Assembly (NCBI RefSeq): GCF_009830125.1
Contig: NZ_WUPT01000001.1
Span: 1 to 64,000 of the forward strand
Origin: Kangsaoukella pontilimi
Lineage (GTDB): Bacteria; Pseudomonadota; Alphaproteobacteria; Rhodobacterales; Rhodobacteraceae
Direction: 5' to 3'
Length of the DNA stretch: 64,000 nt
In this document: in pieces, positions 37,609 to 45,984 of the stretch
Numbering within the stretch: the first letter of the stretch is position 1
Layout: every line of letters starts with the position of its first letter
Position numbers and translations under genes: made by a program
Notes under the pieces: model-generated
The model's database searches: none
The model's input: the letters and a program-made list of their open reading frames with translations, nothing else
Told to the model about the DNA's origin: nothing

Positions 37609-37848
37609 CTAACGGTATGTCCGCCAGTCCGACTTTTCCGATACCGGAGGCAGGCCGACATCCCGCCTCAGATAGGGCGGGAGCCGCCCGGCGTCCGGTG
37701 GGCGGGGTTGCGCCGGGGTTCTGGCACGGAGCAGCGCGACAAGTGCAGCCCAGAGCACGCGGGCTGCACCGTGGTCGCGGATAGCGGTTTCGATCGAGCC
37801 TTTCGCCGCGGCTCCGCGGTCAAGTCTGAGAGCAGTCATCTGGTTCAA
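37609..37848 (-). CDS. Small basic protein, DUF1127-like C-terminus
   Basis: A 79-residue protein. Residues 25-45 form a hydrophobic/basic helix (ARVLWAALVALLRAR), followed by a Pro-rich linker and LPPYLRRDVGLPPVSEKSDW, which recalls the L-x-D-(I/V)-GL ending of DUF1127 proteins that bind RNA or act in stress and phosphate responses. A second start 9 nt downstream is possible. A short transcription unit with a 23-codon ORF and a terminator lies 90 nt upstream on the same strand. Confidence 0.6.
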   Translation of the reverse strand: MNQMTALRLDRGAAAKGSIETAIRDHGAARVLWAALVALLRARTPAQPRPPDAGRLPPYLRRDVGLPPVSEKSDWRTYR

Positions 37849-37937
37849 TCACCGGCATTGTGCCGGTCCCTTTCGGTGCAATGGACAGGCGGCCTCAAAA
37901 TGGACCTTGCCTGTCAGGTGGTGTGGTTTGGTGCTGG

Positions 37938-37959
37938 AAAAAAAGCGGACGGTGTCCGC
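37938..37959 (-). terminator. Terminator of the 23-codon mini-ORF unit
   Basis: On the minus strand a 6-bp stem (37959-37954 with 37950-37945), a 3-nt loop and a run of seven T (37944-37938). It lies between the mini-ORF and the DUF1127-like gene, so it either ends a small RNA or attenuates the downstream gene. Confidence 0.65.
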
Positions 37960-37977
37960 CGGGACCAGGTCAGTCGC

Positions 37978-38049
37978 TTAGCCGCGTCGGCAAAGCTGGA
38001 GACTGTGTTTCGCCGGGGAAAGTCGGGATACGTGCATCGATTTCGTCAT
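37978..38049 (-). CDS. 23-codon mini-ORF, possible leader peptide
   Basis: ATG at 38049 with a strong AAAGGAGGGG Shine-Dalgarno sequence (38063-38054), a 23-residue basic peptide ending SLQLCRRG and TAA at 37980-37978. The coding unit is bracketed by a promoter-like pair (TGGACG, 17 bp, TAGGAC) and a T-run terminator. No family is recognised. The peptide is too short for confident codon analysis, but the ribosome-binding site is far better than chance. Confidence 0.5.
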   Translation of the reverse strand: MTKSMHVSRLSPAKHSLQLCRRG

Positions 38050-38084
38050 GACGCCCCTCCTTTGCTGAATGTGGCGATGCCGGT

Positions 38085-38113
38085 GTCCTAGCGGACGTCG
38101 CGTCATCCGTCCA
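38085..38113 (-). promoter_or_regulatory. Possible promoter of the mini-ORF unit
   Basis: TGGACG (38113-38108), 17-bp spacer and TAGGAC (38090-38085) on the minus strand. It predicts a transcript of about 140 nt from near 38078 to the terminator at 37938. The match to consensus is moderate. Confidence 0.35.
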
Positions 38114-38175
38114 CTTTTTTGTCGCGGGTTGATCCATGGTGTGGCTCAGGCCGTAACACCGAAAAGGAGAGCACG

Positions 38176-38712
38176 ATGAAGCATCTTGCCGCCGCTGCCC
38201 TTGTCCTTCTGGTCGGATGCACGGGCAAACCCTCGCTCGATGATCCGAAAATGAGCAACCGCGATCTGGACCTCGAGACGTTTTTCGAAGGTCAAACAGT
38301 GGCGAAGGGGCAGTTTCAGGATCTCTTCGGCACGGTCCGCCGCCGCTTTGACGTCACCATCGAAGGGACCTGGAACGGTGAGACGCTGACGCTGGTCGAG
38401 GATTTCGTCTATGAGGATGGCGCAACGGAGCGACGGGTCTGGACGCTGACCAAGACCGGAGACCAGACCTGGCAGGGGAGCGCGCCGGGCGTTATCGGGA
38501 CCGCAATGGGTGAGGAGCGGGGCGACACATTCAACTGGGCCTACACGATCGATCTGCCCATCCCGTCAGCTGATGGCACGACCGAGACGATGCGGGTCAC
38601 CTTCGACGACTGGATGTGGCTTCTGGGCGAGGATCGCCTGCTGAACAAGGCCTATGTGCGCCGCTACGGGCTGGATATCGGCGAGGTCGTGATCTTTTTC
38701 GAGAAGCGCTGA
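38176..38712 (+). CDS. Lipoprotein, DUF3833-like
   Basis: A 178-residue secreted lipoprotein. Signal with lipobox LVGC (Cys15), then a mainly beta-strand domain: LDLETFFEGQTVAKGQFQDL, RRRFDVTIEGTWNGETLTL, and DDWMWLLGEDRLLNKAYVRR, which matches the DUF3833 pattern. Probably an outer-membrane or periplasmic lipid-anchored protein of unknown role. ATG at 38176 follows AAGGAGAG. It is convergent with the CNNM gene (3-nt gap). Confidence 0.8.
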   Translation: MKHLAAAALVLLVGCTGKPSLDDPKMSNRDLDLETFFEGQTVAKGQFQDLFGTVRRRFDVTIEGTWNGETLTLVEDFVYEDGATERRVWTLTKTGDQTWQGSAPGVIGTAMGEERGDTFNWAYTIDLPIPSADGTTETMRVTFDDWMWLLGEDRLLNKAYVRRYGLDIGEVVIFFEKR

Positions 38713-38715
38713 TAC

Positions 38716-40026
38716 CTAGAGCTTGGCGATTTTCAGCGCGGTGATCCGGTTCTCCTGCCGCTCGAGCACCTCGAAGCGGAACCCGTGGAACGAGAACACC
38801 TGACCCCGGTTCGGGATCGTCTGCGCCTCATGGATGACCAGCCCGGCGATGGTATTTGCCTCGTCATCGGGAAGGTTCCAGTCCGTTGCGCGGTTCAGGT
38901 CGCGGATCGTCATGGCGCCGTCGACTATGGCATCACCGGCCTCGGTACGGCGGAGGGGGTGCTCTTCGTCGATGTCGAATTCGTCGGTAATCTCGCCCAC
39001 GATCTCTTCGAGGATGTCCTCGAGCGTGATCAGGCCTTCAAGCGCACCATATTCGTCCACCACCAGAGCGAAATGGGTCGAGCGACGGAGGAACTGGCGC
39101 ATCTGCTCGTCCAGCGTCGTCGTCTCGGGGATGAAATAGGGCTTCATCGCCACTTCCAGAATGTCGAACCCCTCGAAAGGATCGGCGTCGCCTGCGAACT
39201 CGGTGCGGCGCGCATACATGGCCCGCAACAGGTCCTTGGCGTGGATGACGCCGATGATGTTCTCCTGCTGATCGCGGTAGATGGGCAGACGGGTATGCGC
39301 GGAATTCAGGCAAAGCTCGAGAATCTGCTGCGGCGGCAGGTTTGCGTCGATCATCTCGATCTGGCTGCGGTGAAGCATGATCTCTTCTACGGTCCGCTCG
39401 GACAGATCGAGCGCGCCGAGAATCCGGTCACGGTCCTCTTTTTCGACCACGCCTTCGGAATGGCCCAGTTGCAGCGCACCGGCGATTTCCTCGCGCACCG
39501 ACATGATCTTGCTGTCCGGGTCGATCTGAACGCCGAAGATTCTGAGAACCCCCCGGACGAGGAATCGCACGAAGGTCACGACTGGTGAGAAGACCCGAAC
39601 GACAACGGTAATTGGGGCGGAGACCATCGCCGCCGCCTTCTCGGAATTCGAGATGGCGTAGGTCTTGGGCAGGACTTCCGCAAAGATCAGAACGAGGACC
39701 GTCATCACCAGCGTCGCAAGCGCAACGCCGCTTTCCCCGAAGGCGCGGGTAAAGAGCGCGGTTGCCAGGGACGCGGCCAGAATGTTGACGAGGTTGTTGC
39801 CCAGAAGGACCGCGCCGATCAGGCGTTCGTTATCCTCGGTGATCGCAAGCGCGCGCTCGGCGGCCTTCGATCCCTTCTCGGCCTGCGACTTGAGTTTGCC
39901 CCGCGACGCGGCGGTCAGCGCGGTCTCAGACCCGGAGAAAAAGGCGGACAGGACAAGCAAACCCAGGATCGCGCCGGCGGTGATCCAGAAGGCGGCGTCA
40001 AGAAATTCGGTGCTGGGGGTCATCAT
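38716..40026 (-). CDS. CNNM/CorC-type membrane protein with CBS pair
   Basis: A 436-residue protein of the UPF0053/HlyC-CorC family. A DUF21/CNNM transmembrane region (about 10-200: FFSGSETALTAASRGKL) is followed by tandem CBS domains and a C-terminal CorC_HlyC domain (GLVIHEAQTIPNRGQVFSFH). Relatives transport magnesium or cobalt, or were wrongly named hemolysins. Two adjacent ATG codons (40026 and 40023) can serve as start; the longer frame would cross the divergent gene. Confidence 0.88.
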   Translation of the reverse strand: MMTPSTEFLDAAFWITAGAILGLLVLSAFFSGSETALTAASRGKLKSQAEKGSKAAERALAITEDNERLIGAVLLGNNLVNILAASLATALFTRAFGESGVALATLVMTVLVLIFAEVLPKTYAISNSEKAAAMVSAPITVVVRVFSPVVTFVRFLVRGVLRIFGVQIDPDSKIMSVREEIAGALQLGHSEGVVEKEDRDRILGALDLSERTVEEIMLHRSQIEMIDANLPPQQILELCLNSAHTRLPIYRDQQENIIGVIHAKDLLRAMYARRTEFAGDADPFEGFDILEVAMKPYFIPETTTLDEQMRQFLRRSTHFALVVDEYGALEGLITLEDILEEIVGEITDEFDIDEEHPLRRTEAGDAIVDGAMTIRDLNRATDWNLPDDEANTIAGLVIHEAQTIPNRGQVFSFHGFRFEVLERQENRITALKIAKL

Positions 40027-40097
40027 CCCGTGTCGATCAGGCCTCAATCTACGTGTTATGGGCGTGGGAGGCCCGGCAATCAAGGGAGTGTCACAGG

Positions 40098-40853
40098 GTG
40101 AAGCTGCGTGATTTTGGCCATTTCGACGGTCCGGTGCTGCTGGTGGGCGGTGTTTTCGGCAATATCGACGCGTTTTCCGCGTTCACTGGCATGGTGGCGG
40201 GGCGACCGGTCATTGGAACGGGCGATCTGGCTGCCATCGGGCCGGCGGGCGAAGAGGCGGTTACTGCATTTGCGGATGCCGCTTGGCCGACGGTGGCGGG
40301 CGCAAGCGATCTGGCGGCTTTGGAGGATCTGCGCGACCCTCGAAGTTCCGCCTGGGGCGGGCCGGACGCGCCCGCCTTGTCCGACGCGGCCATCCGGGCC
40401 TTGTCGGCTCTTCCAACCCTCGCCACCTTCGTTCAAGTGGACCGGCGCTATGCGGTGCTGGGTGGCGGCGTTCCGGGGCAGGGAGCGTTTCTCTGGCCCA
40501 CTTCGTCCGAAGCGCTGTTCCGGGAGCAGATCGGCGCGATTGAAGAGGCGGTTGGTCCGGTCGACGGGATCGTGGCGGGCGGCACGGGGCTGGCGTTTCA
40601 CCGGAACATCGATGCGCATCAGTGGATCAATCCGGGTGCGATCGGCCTGCCGTCCCATGACGGCCGGCCCGAGACGCGCTACGCGGTCCTGACCGCTGGG
40701 GACGTGATGATCGAGCGCTTGACCTACGACGCCGTAGGCGCGGCCGAGCGCGCGCGACGTGCCGGGGCCACGGAGCCCTTCGCGGCAATATATGAAACCG
40801 GAATCTGGCCCGACGAGCAGGTCCTGCCCGACGCGCTCCGCCGTAAAACCTGA
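40098..40853 (+). CDS. Metallophosphatase-like protein lacking metal ligands
   Basis: A 251-residue protein with the outline of small YfcE/Ser-Thr-type metallophosphoesterases, but with the metal-binding motifs altered: DIHGN is GVFGN (LLVGGVFGNIDAF), GNHD is GASD, and GHTH is GGTG. The GDLxxxGP strand (GTGDLAAIGP) and the C-terminal WINPGAIGLPSHDGRPETRY followed by AVL are kept. It is probably a non-catalytic binding protein. GTG start at 40098 after CACAGG; it is divergent from the CNNM gene and convergent with xerD (0-nt gap). Confidence 0.65.
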   Translation: MKLRDFGHFDGPVLLVGGVFGNIDAFSAFTGMVAGRPVIGTGDLAAIGPAGEEAVTAFADAAWPTVAGASDLAALEDLRDPRSSAWGGPDAPALSDAAIRALSALPTLATFVQVDRRYAVLGGGVPGQGAFLWPTSSEALFREQIGAIEEAVGPVDGIVAGGTGLAFHRNIDAHQWINPGAIGLPSHDGRPETRYAVLTAGDVMIERLTYDAVGAAERARRAGATEPFAAIYETGIWPDEQVLPDALRRKT

Positions 40854-41783
40854 TCAGCCCACGCGCGACAGCGGGTGGTGATCGAGAACCAGTTCTTTCA
40901 GCCGGTCTTCAAGGACATGGGTGTAGATCTCGGTCGTTGCCACGTCGGCGTGGCCGAGAAGCGTCTGGATCGCCCTGAGATCGGCCCCGCGCGCCAGAAG
41001 ATGCGTCGCGAAGGCATGGCGAAGCGTATGGGGTGTGACTTTCGACGGCGTCACACCTGCCCCGACCGCAAGGTCCTTGATGAGCATGTAGAAGCGGTGC
41101 CGCGTGAGATGCCCCGACTTGCCGGACGACGGGAAAAGGAAACGCGACGCGCTCTTCCCCGTTTTCTTCGCAGCCCGGTCTTCGGCGGCGTCGCGAATAT
41201 CCAGCCAGTCACGCATCGCTTGCCGGGCCGGAGGCGACAGCGGGACCATACGTTCCTTCCCTCCCTTGCCTCGGACAAGCAGCATGCGCGGATCGCCTCG
41301 GGCGGCCTGTACGGGCAGACCAACAAGCTCGCTGACGCGCATGCCGGTCGCGTAAAGCACCTCCATCAGGCAGGTGTTGCGGACCCTGTCATTGGCGCGA
41401 CCCATCTCGCGCGCGGCGGTGAGCAGGCGATCTACCTCGTCTTCGGTCAGCGTCTTCGGGAGCGCTTTCTCGCGCTTCGGCCCCTTGATTCGAAGGGCGG
41501 GATTATCCGTGCGCCAACCCTCTTCGAAGGCAAAGCGATAGAACTGCCGCACTGCCGACAGCCGTCTCGCCCGCGTGGCGCGGGACAGGCCGTTTGCGTC
41601 GAGCGAAACGAGATAAGCCTCGATGTCGCCCTGCGCCGCTTGAAGAAGGGGCATACCCCTGCCGTCCAGCCAGCCCGAGAAATCGGTAAGGTCGCGGGCA
41701 TAGGCAAGGCGCGTGTTCTGCGCCGCGTCCAGCTCAGCCGCCTGCGCCTCGAGGAATGTGGCGATGCGCTGTGCGTCCTTCAT
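40854..41783 (-). CDS. xerD: Tyrosine recombinase XerD
   Basis: XerD, 309 residues, resolves chromosome dimers at dif with XerC. An N-terminal SAM-like domain (1-100) precedes the catalytic domain with GMRVSELVGL (Arg I), HTLRHAFATHLL (His-x-x-Arg), LLGHADVATTEIYTHV (His, Tyr nucleophile). No signs of an integron or phage are seen around it, so it is the housekeeping recombinase. It overlaps the upstream gene by 4 nt. Confidence 0.9.
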   Translation of the reverse strand: MKDAQRIATFLEAQAAELDAAQNTRLAYARDLTDFSGWLDGRGMPLLQAAQGDIEAYLVSLDANGLSRATRARRLSAVRQFYRFAFEEGWRTDNPALRIKGPKREKALPKTLTEDEVDRLLTAAREMGRANDRVRNTCLMEVLYATGMRVSELVGLPVQAARGDPRMLLVRGKGGKERMVPLSPPARQAMRDWLDIRDAAEDRAAKKTGKSASRFLFPSSGKSGHLTRHRFYMLIKDLAVGAGVTPSKVTPHTLRHAFATHLLARGADLRAIQTLLGHADVATTEIYTHVLEDRLKELVLDHHPLSRVG

Positions 41784-43324
41784 GCGGCGGCCTCGTCGAG
41801 AAGGATTTCGATGGCGATGCGGCGCGCCCAGTCTTCCAGCCCCAGACTGACGAAGAGCGACAGCGCGTCGCCGATCGCGGCAGGGTCGCCCTCCGCGCCA
41901 TCGGCAAGCTGACGGATTGCGGCCAGGAGCGCCTCGCCGGTGCGCTGGTCTTCCAGGAGGTGCTGCAACTGGTCGCCGGGTGGCAGGCCCGAGAGGCTTC
42001 GCTTTATCGTCGTGGCTACGGGGCCGGAAATGCTCATCTCGCCCGCGCGCCCTTCGGCCAATGCAAGGAGAGACCTGTCTTCAGCCGACGTGCCGACATA
42101 ACGCTTTGCAAGCTCAAGGTCGTCCGCCAAAAGGGCGATTTCAAACGCATCATGTTGCGCAGCAGAAGTGAGCTCGATCCCGCTGAGACGCCGCGCAAGC
42201 CAGGTCGAAAGGGTCGGCCCGTAGCCGCCCGACATAACGGCGGCCCAGGTCTGGGGCAGCGCGGCAGAAACCCGCGCCGCGTCATCCTGGTCGAGCGCCT
42301 GAACAAGCGCCTGCACATGTGTGATGCGATCCCAGACGCCGCCGGATGCCGCCGCTTTCCGGGACGTTGCCTGCGACAGGAATTCTTCGGCGGTGACGAC
42401 ACCGGCGCGTGCCAGACGCTCGCTCGCGCGGAGCCGGGTTTTCCAGCCGACGTTCTCAGACAGGTCGGTATAGGCGAACGCGGTGGGCAGCGTCTCGGTA
42501 TCGATCCGCTCGCCTATGGCCTCGTAAAGGCGGAACGTCAGAGGCGAGGGGTGAAGCGGGACCGGGGGAAGCGGATCGCCCTCGAAAAGCTCGGGGTCGA
42601 GGAAATGCAGAAGAAGCTTTTCCTCGTCAGGATCGAGCAGGGACAGGGCCTCGGCCGTCCCAAGGGTCAGCGCGGCCACCTCCCATTCGCCGTTCCGCGC
42701 AAGGCAGAAGATACGGGCGGGGAATGTGGGCGAGATATCGGGCGTGCGCTCGATCGTCTCGCAGGCCTTTGTTTCGGTGCCCCGCAAGAGTGCGATGTCG
42801 AATTCGCGCCGGAACTTGGCCGGGGTCGGTGCGCCCGCTTCGTCAATCAGCCGCTCGGCAACGTCCAGCTCGGCCATGTCGAGAAGCTTGTCCACCCGCG
42901 CGAGAAAGAGGCTGCTGTCGGCGATGGCATCTACCGGAGGGTCGAACTGGGCCAGAAGAAGCGCGCGGAAGAAGCGTCTGAGCGTCGGCTGGTCTATCCT
43001 GGGCATGTCGCTAATCCGCCGCCCGATATCGGCGGCGGTGCTGCGGCCCCAGATATTCGCCTGCAACCCAAGCGACCGCGCGGGGATGAGGCCCGCGCGA
43101 TCGGGCGCCGGGGCATCGAGCGGGGCGACAAGCACGTCCGGCACGGCAGCGGAAGTCGGCGGCGTGACAGCGCCTTCCGGCGCCGGATCGGGGATCGCGA
43201 TCGAGTCCGACAGCCAGTCGATCGCCGAGAGCGGCGCGCCCGCCTCACGGGTCTGCGCCATCGCGCCCGAGCAGGACAGAAAGCCCGCCGCGAGGGCGAA
43301 AAAGGAAACGGCCTTAATTTGCAT
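41780..43324 (-). CDS. Secreted helical-repeat protein of unknown function
   Basis: A 514-residue protein with a Sec signal peptide (residues 1-23, AMA|Q), a Pro/Ala-rich linker (45-80) and then a long run of amphipathic helices (RRFFRALLLAQF, LDMAELDVAERLIDEAG) that look like TPR or HEAT-type repeats. Likely periplasmic. No enzyme motif is visible. It is coupled to xerD downstream (4-nt overlap) and overlaps a tiny membrane protein gene upstream by 11 nt, an order it shares with the aroK-aroB region. Confidence 0.75.
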   Translation of the reverse strand: MQIKAVSFFALAAGFLSCSGAMAQTREAGAPLSAIDWLSDSIAIPDPAPEGAVTPPTSAAVPDVLVAPLDAPAPDRAGLIPARSLGLQANIWGRSTAADIGRRISDMPRIDQPTLRRFFRALLLAQFDPPVDAIADSSLFLARVDKLLDMAELDVAERLIDEAGAPTPAKFRREFDIALLRGTETKACETIERTPDISPTFPARIFCLARNGEWEVAALTLGTAEALSLLDPDEEKLLLHFLDPELFEGDPLPPVPLHPSPLTFRLYEAIGERIDTETLPTAFAYTDLSENVGWKTRLRASERLARAGVVTAEEFLSQATSRKAAASGGVWDRITHVQALVQALDQDDAARVSAALPQTWAAVMSGGYGPTLSTWLARRLSGIELTSAAQHDAFEIALLADDLELAKRYVGTSAEDRSLLALAEGRAGEMSISGPVATTIKRSLSGLPPGDQLQHLLEDQRTGEALLAAIRQLADGAEGDPAAIGDALSLFVSLGLEDWARRIAIEILLDEAAA

Positions 43325-43448
43325 TCAGCTCCAACGGCTCCGACACATCCTCCTGGTCCGGACTGAGATCGCCAAGATAGGCATAGCCAAGTACGATCGC
43401 CGCCACGAAGACCACGAGCACAAGAACAAGCTTTAGCAAGCGGAGCAT
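43314..43448 (-). CDS. Tiny single-span membrane protein
   Basis: A 44-residue protein: one hydrophobic helix (LLKLVLVLVVFVAAIVLGYAY) followed by an acidic tail (DLSPDQEDVSEPLELNAN), suggesting an inner-membrane anchor with a short periplasmic or cytoplasmic tail. ATG at 43448; its end overlaps the helical-repeat protein gene by 11 nt, so the two are translated together. No family is recognised. Confidence 0.65.
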   Translation of the reverse strand: MLRLLKLVLVLVVFVAAIVLGYAYLGDLSPDQEDVSEPLELNAN

Positions 43449-43589
43449 CAACAAAACCCTTCTGCCTCTGGCCCTGTCGCCGGGCCTTTGCCGCCTCATG
43501 GCGGTTCTGTCGCGTTTATAACTGGTCTTTTCGGCAAGATCACGCCATTCAGGGCCAGCAACCGAAAAGATAAGCGGGACGCTGCCGTT

Positions 43590-44138
43590 TTGCCATTCAA
43601 GCTGAAAAAAACCGTGGCATTGGTCGGCATGATGGGGTCGGGCAAGAGCGCGATCGGGCAGGCTCTGGCGCGCCGCCTCGATGTGCCGTTTCTGGACAGC
43701 GATGCCGAAATCGTGGCCGCCGCGAACATGTCCATTGCCGAGATATTCGCCCGCGATGGTGAAAGCTTTTTCCGCCGGAAGGAAACCCAGGTCATACAGC
43801 GCCTGCTGAAAGGCACGCCCGGCATTCTGTCCACCGGCGGGGGCGCCTATCTGAAAGAGCGCAACCGCGAGGCCATCGCCGCGCGGGGCGTCGCCGTCTG
43901 GCTGAGGGCGGATATCGACCTGCTCTGGAACCGTGTGCGACACAAGACGACGCGGCCCCTGCTGATGACCGACAACCCGCGGCGAACGTTGGAAGAACTC
44001 TACGCCGCGCGCGTTCCCGAATATGCCAAGGCGGAAATCGCCGTGGATGCCGATCCCGGCTTTTCCATCGAAGAAATGACCGACCGTGTCGTCGAGGCGC
44101 TACTGTCCCGGCCCGACATTCTGGAGGTGCAGCCGTGA
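43590..44138 (+). CDS. aroK: Shikimate kinase
   Basis: AroK, about 182 residues, phosphorylates shikimate in aromatic amino acid synthesis. Walker A GMMGSGKS is followed by DSDAEIV (shikimate-binding Asp), FFRRKE, STGGGAYL and the lid RPLL. No ATG lies at a sensible distance before the P-loop; the TTG at 43590 gives the usual N-terminus but its ribosome-binding site is poor, and a longer TTG start at 43488 cannot be excluded. It overlaps aroB by 4 nt. Confidence 0.9.
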   Translation: MPFKLKKTVALVGMMGSGKSAIGQALARRLDVPFLDSDAEIVAAANMSIAEIFARDGESFFRRKETQVIQRLLKGTPGILSTGGGAYLKERNREAIAARGVAVWLRADIDLLWNRVRHKTTRPLLMTDNPRRTLEELYAARVPEYAKAEIAVDADPGFSIEEMTDRVVEALLSRPDILEVQP

Positions 44139-45268
44139 CCATCGAATCCGTCCATGTCCCTCTTGGCGAGCGCGCCTATGATGTAAGGATTGGTCCGGGT
44201 CTTCTGACACGGGCCGGGGCCGAGATCGGTCCGCTGCTGGCGCGCCCGCGGGTGGCGGTTTTGACGGATGAGCGGGTCGCGGCGCATCATCTGCCTTCGC
44301 TCGAGGCCGCTCTGGCCGGGGCGGGGATCGGCTGCGTGTCGCTCAGCCTGCCCGAAGGCGAGGGAACAAAGAGCTGGGCCTCGCTGGAGCGCTCGGTTGA
44401 ATGGCTGCTCTCGGAACGGATCGAGCGGCGCGACGTCGTGGTGGCGCTTGGCGGTGGCGTGATCGGAGACCTTGCAGGCTTCGCCGCCGCGATCCTGCGC
44501 CGGGGTGTGCGCTTCGTGCAGATTCCGACCTCTTTGCTGGCGCAGGTGGATTCCTCGGTGGGTGGCAAGACCGGCATCAACTCGCCCGCCGGCAAGAACC
44601 TCGTGGGCGCCTTTCATCAGCCGTCTCTGGTTCTGGCGGATATCGACGTTCTGGAAACCCTGACGCCCCGCGATTTCCTGGCAGGATACGGCGAAGTGGT
44701 GAAATACGGGCTTCTGGGCGACGCGGAGTTCTTCGACTGGCTGGAACAGAACGGTCCGGCTCTGCGTGACGGGGATGCGGCGGCGCGGGCATATGCGGTC
44801 CGCCGGTCGGTCGAGATGAAGGCAGAGATCGTCGCGCGGGACGAGACCGAACAGGGCGACCGGGCGCTTCTGAACCTTGGCCACACGTTCTGTCACGCAC
44901 TGGAGGCAGCGACCGGTTATTCCGACCGGCTGCTCCATGGGGAAGGCGTCTCGATCGGCTGCGCTCTGGCTTTCGAGGTATCGGCCCGGGCGGGCTTTTG
45001 TGCGCAGGAAGACCCGAGCCGTGTCAGGGCGCATCTGCGCGACATGGGCATGAAGACCGATCTTTCGGACATTCCGGGCGATCTGCCCAATGCCGACGCC
45101 CTGCTGGATCTGATGGCGCAGGACAAGAAGGTGGTGGACGGAACGCTCCGGTTCATCATGGCGCGCGGCATCGGTGAAGCCTTTGTCACGAGCGATGTGC
45201 AGCGCGGTCTTGTGCGGGACGTGTTGGACAAGGCGCTGGCCTCCCGCCAGAGCGGTTTCGGCACCTGA
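44135..45268 (+). CDS. aroB: 3-dehydroquinate synthase
   Basis: AroB, 377 residues, second step of the shikimate pathway, NAD- and zinc-dependent. Motifs: GEGTKSWASLER, LGGGVIGDLAGFAAA, PTSLLAQVDSSVGGKTGIN, GEVVKYG and LGHTFCHALE with the zinc-binding histidine and glutamate ligands. GTG or ATG start in the aroK stop; translationally coupled. Confidence 0.96.
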   Translation: MTIESVHVPLGERAYDVRIGPGLLTRAGAEIGPLLARPRVAVLTDERVAAHHLPSLEAALAGAGIGCVSLSLPEGEGTKSWASLERSVEWLLSERIERRDVVVALGGGVIGDLAGFAAAILRRGVRFVQIPTSLLAQVDSSVGGKTGINSPAGKNLVGAFHQPSLVLADIDVLETLTPRDFLAGYGEVVKYGLLGDAEFFDWLEQNGPALRDGDAAARAYAVRRSVEMKAEIVARDETEQGDRALLNLGHTFCHALEAATGYSDRLLHGEGVSIGCALAFEVSARAGFCAQEDPSRVRAHLRDMGMKTDLSDIPGDLPNADALLDLMAQDKKVVDGTLRFIMARGIGEAFVTSDVQRGLVRDVLDKALASRQSGFGT

Positions 45269-45279
45269 CGGTGCCGACC

Positions 45280-45330
45280 GTCCGGGGGCTCCGCCCCCGG
45301 ACCCCCGGAGTATTTTTCCCAAGAAGAAAG
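45280..45330. repeat. Dispersed intergenic repeat, copy 2
   Basis: A perfect 10-bp hairpin (45280-45289 with 45293-45302), then CCCCCGGAGTATTT (45302-45315) and AAGAAGAAAG. Same design as the copy at 29458-29510 and the same location, between convergent genes (aroB and ssb). Likely a bidirectional terminator propagated as a family. Confidence 0.65.
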
Positions 45331-45344
45331 AGAACTTTGGCCGA

Positions 45345-45842
45345 TCAGAACGGGATTTCGTCGTCGAGATCGCCCGAGGCGGGCGCCGGTCCGGAAGAGC
45401 GGCCGCCGCCGCCACCACCGCCGCCATAGCCCCCGCCGTAGTCGTCGGAGTAACCACCGCCGCCGCCGCCTCCACCGCTGCCGCCATCTCCACGGCCGTC
45501 GAGCAGCGTCAGCTCACCCCGATAGGGACGCAGAACGACTTCTGTCGAATAGCGGTCCTGACCCGACTGGTCCTGCCACTTGCGGGTCTCGAGCTGGCCT
45601 TCGATGTAAACCTTCGAGCCTTTCCGCAGATATTGCTCGGCGATCCTCGCGAGCGGCTCGGAGAAGATTGCGACCGAGTGCCATTCGGTTTTTTCGCGGC
45701 GCTCGCCCGTGTTGCGGTCTTTCCAGTTCTCGGATGTCGCGATGCGAAGGTTGCAGACCTTGCCCCCGTTCTGGAACTGCCGGACTTCGGGGTCCCGCCC
45801 CAGATTGCCCACCAGGATCACCTTGTTCACTGAGCCTGCCAT
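45345..45842 (-). CDS. ssb: Single-stranded DNA-binding protein
   Basis: SSB, 165 residues. The OB-fold (1-115) has [35 protein letters not shown] and [15 protein letters not shown]; a glycine-rich linker with poly-Gly runs follows, and the tip DLDDEIPF recruits partners such as RarA and RecQ. The ATG at 45842 gives the conserved start MAGSVNKV; longer frames extend into the divergent promoter region. Confidence 0.96.
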   Translation of the reverse strand: MAGSVNKVILVGNLGRDPEVRQFQNGGKVCNLRIATSENWKDRNTGERREKTEWHSVAIFSEPLARIAEQYLRKGSKVYIEGQLETRKWQDQSGQDRYSTEVVLRPYRGELTLLDGRGDGGSGGGGGGGGYSDDYGGGYGGGGGGGGRSSGPAPASGDLDDEIPF

Positions 45843-45984
45843 CACATGCCTCCCGTCGATTCTCGTGCGTTCGGGTGAATTTACACTTGGGCTCTCAAGG
45901 TTAACAGGGCGTGAACGGACGCGCGGCTGGAAAAGCGGGAAAAAATGCTTAGTCTGGTTGGGTGCTGTTCGGGGGAATCTGCCA

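Larger units (their letters stand above)
37849..38175. other. Gene-poor 327-nt gap
   Basis: Between the DUF1127-like gene (minus) and the DUF3833-like lipoprotein (plus). Apart from the mini-ORF, its promoter and terminator described separately, only the lipoprotein's ribosome-binding site (AAAAGGAGAG, 38162-38171) is clear. Confidence 0.6.

Noticed and set aside
40854-41783. XerD as a sign of an integrated phage or integron
   Set aside because: Sequence is that of the housekeeping recombinase and no phage genes, attachment repeats or cassette arrays lie nearby. The tRNA-Arg at 51265 also shows no duplicated 3' end in the window.
45370-45490. Tandem-repeat look of the CCG/GCC run near the ssb end
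   Set aside because: It is the glycine-rich linker of SSB in codon form; no separate repeat element.
44000-45493. 497-codon minus-strand frame over aroB and the ssb end
   Set aside because: Covers intact aroB on the other strand and a dispersed repeat; not coding.
45709-45984. N-terminal extension of the lytic transglycosylase
   Set aside because: An in-frame extension of about 92 codons runs antisense into ssb; the GTG at 45985 gives a proper signal peptide.
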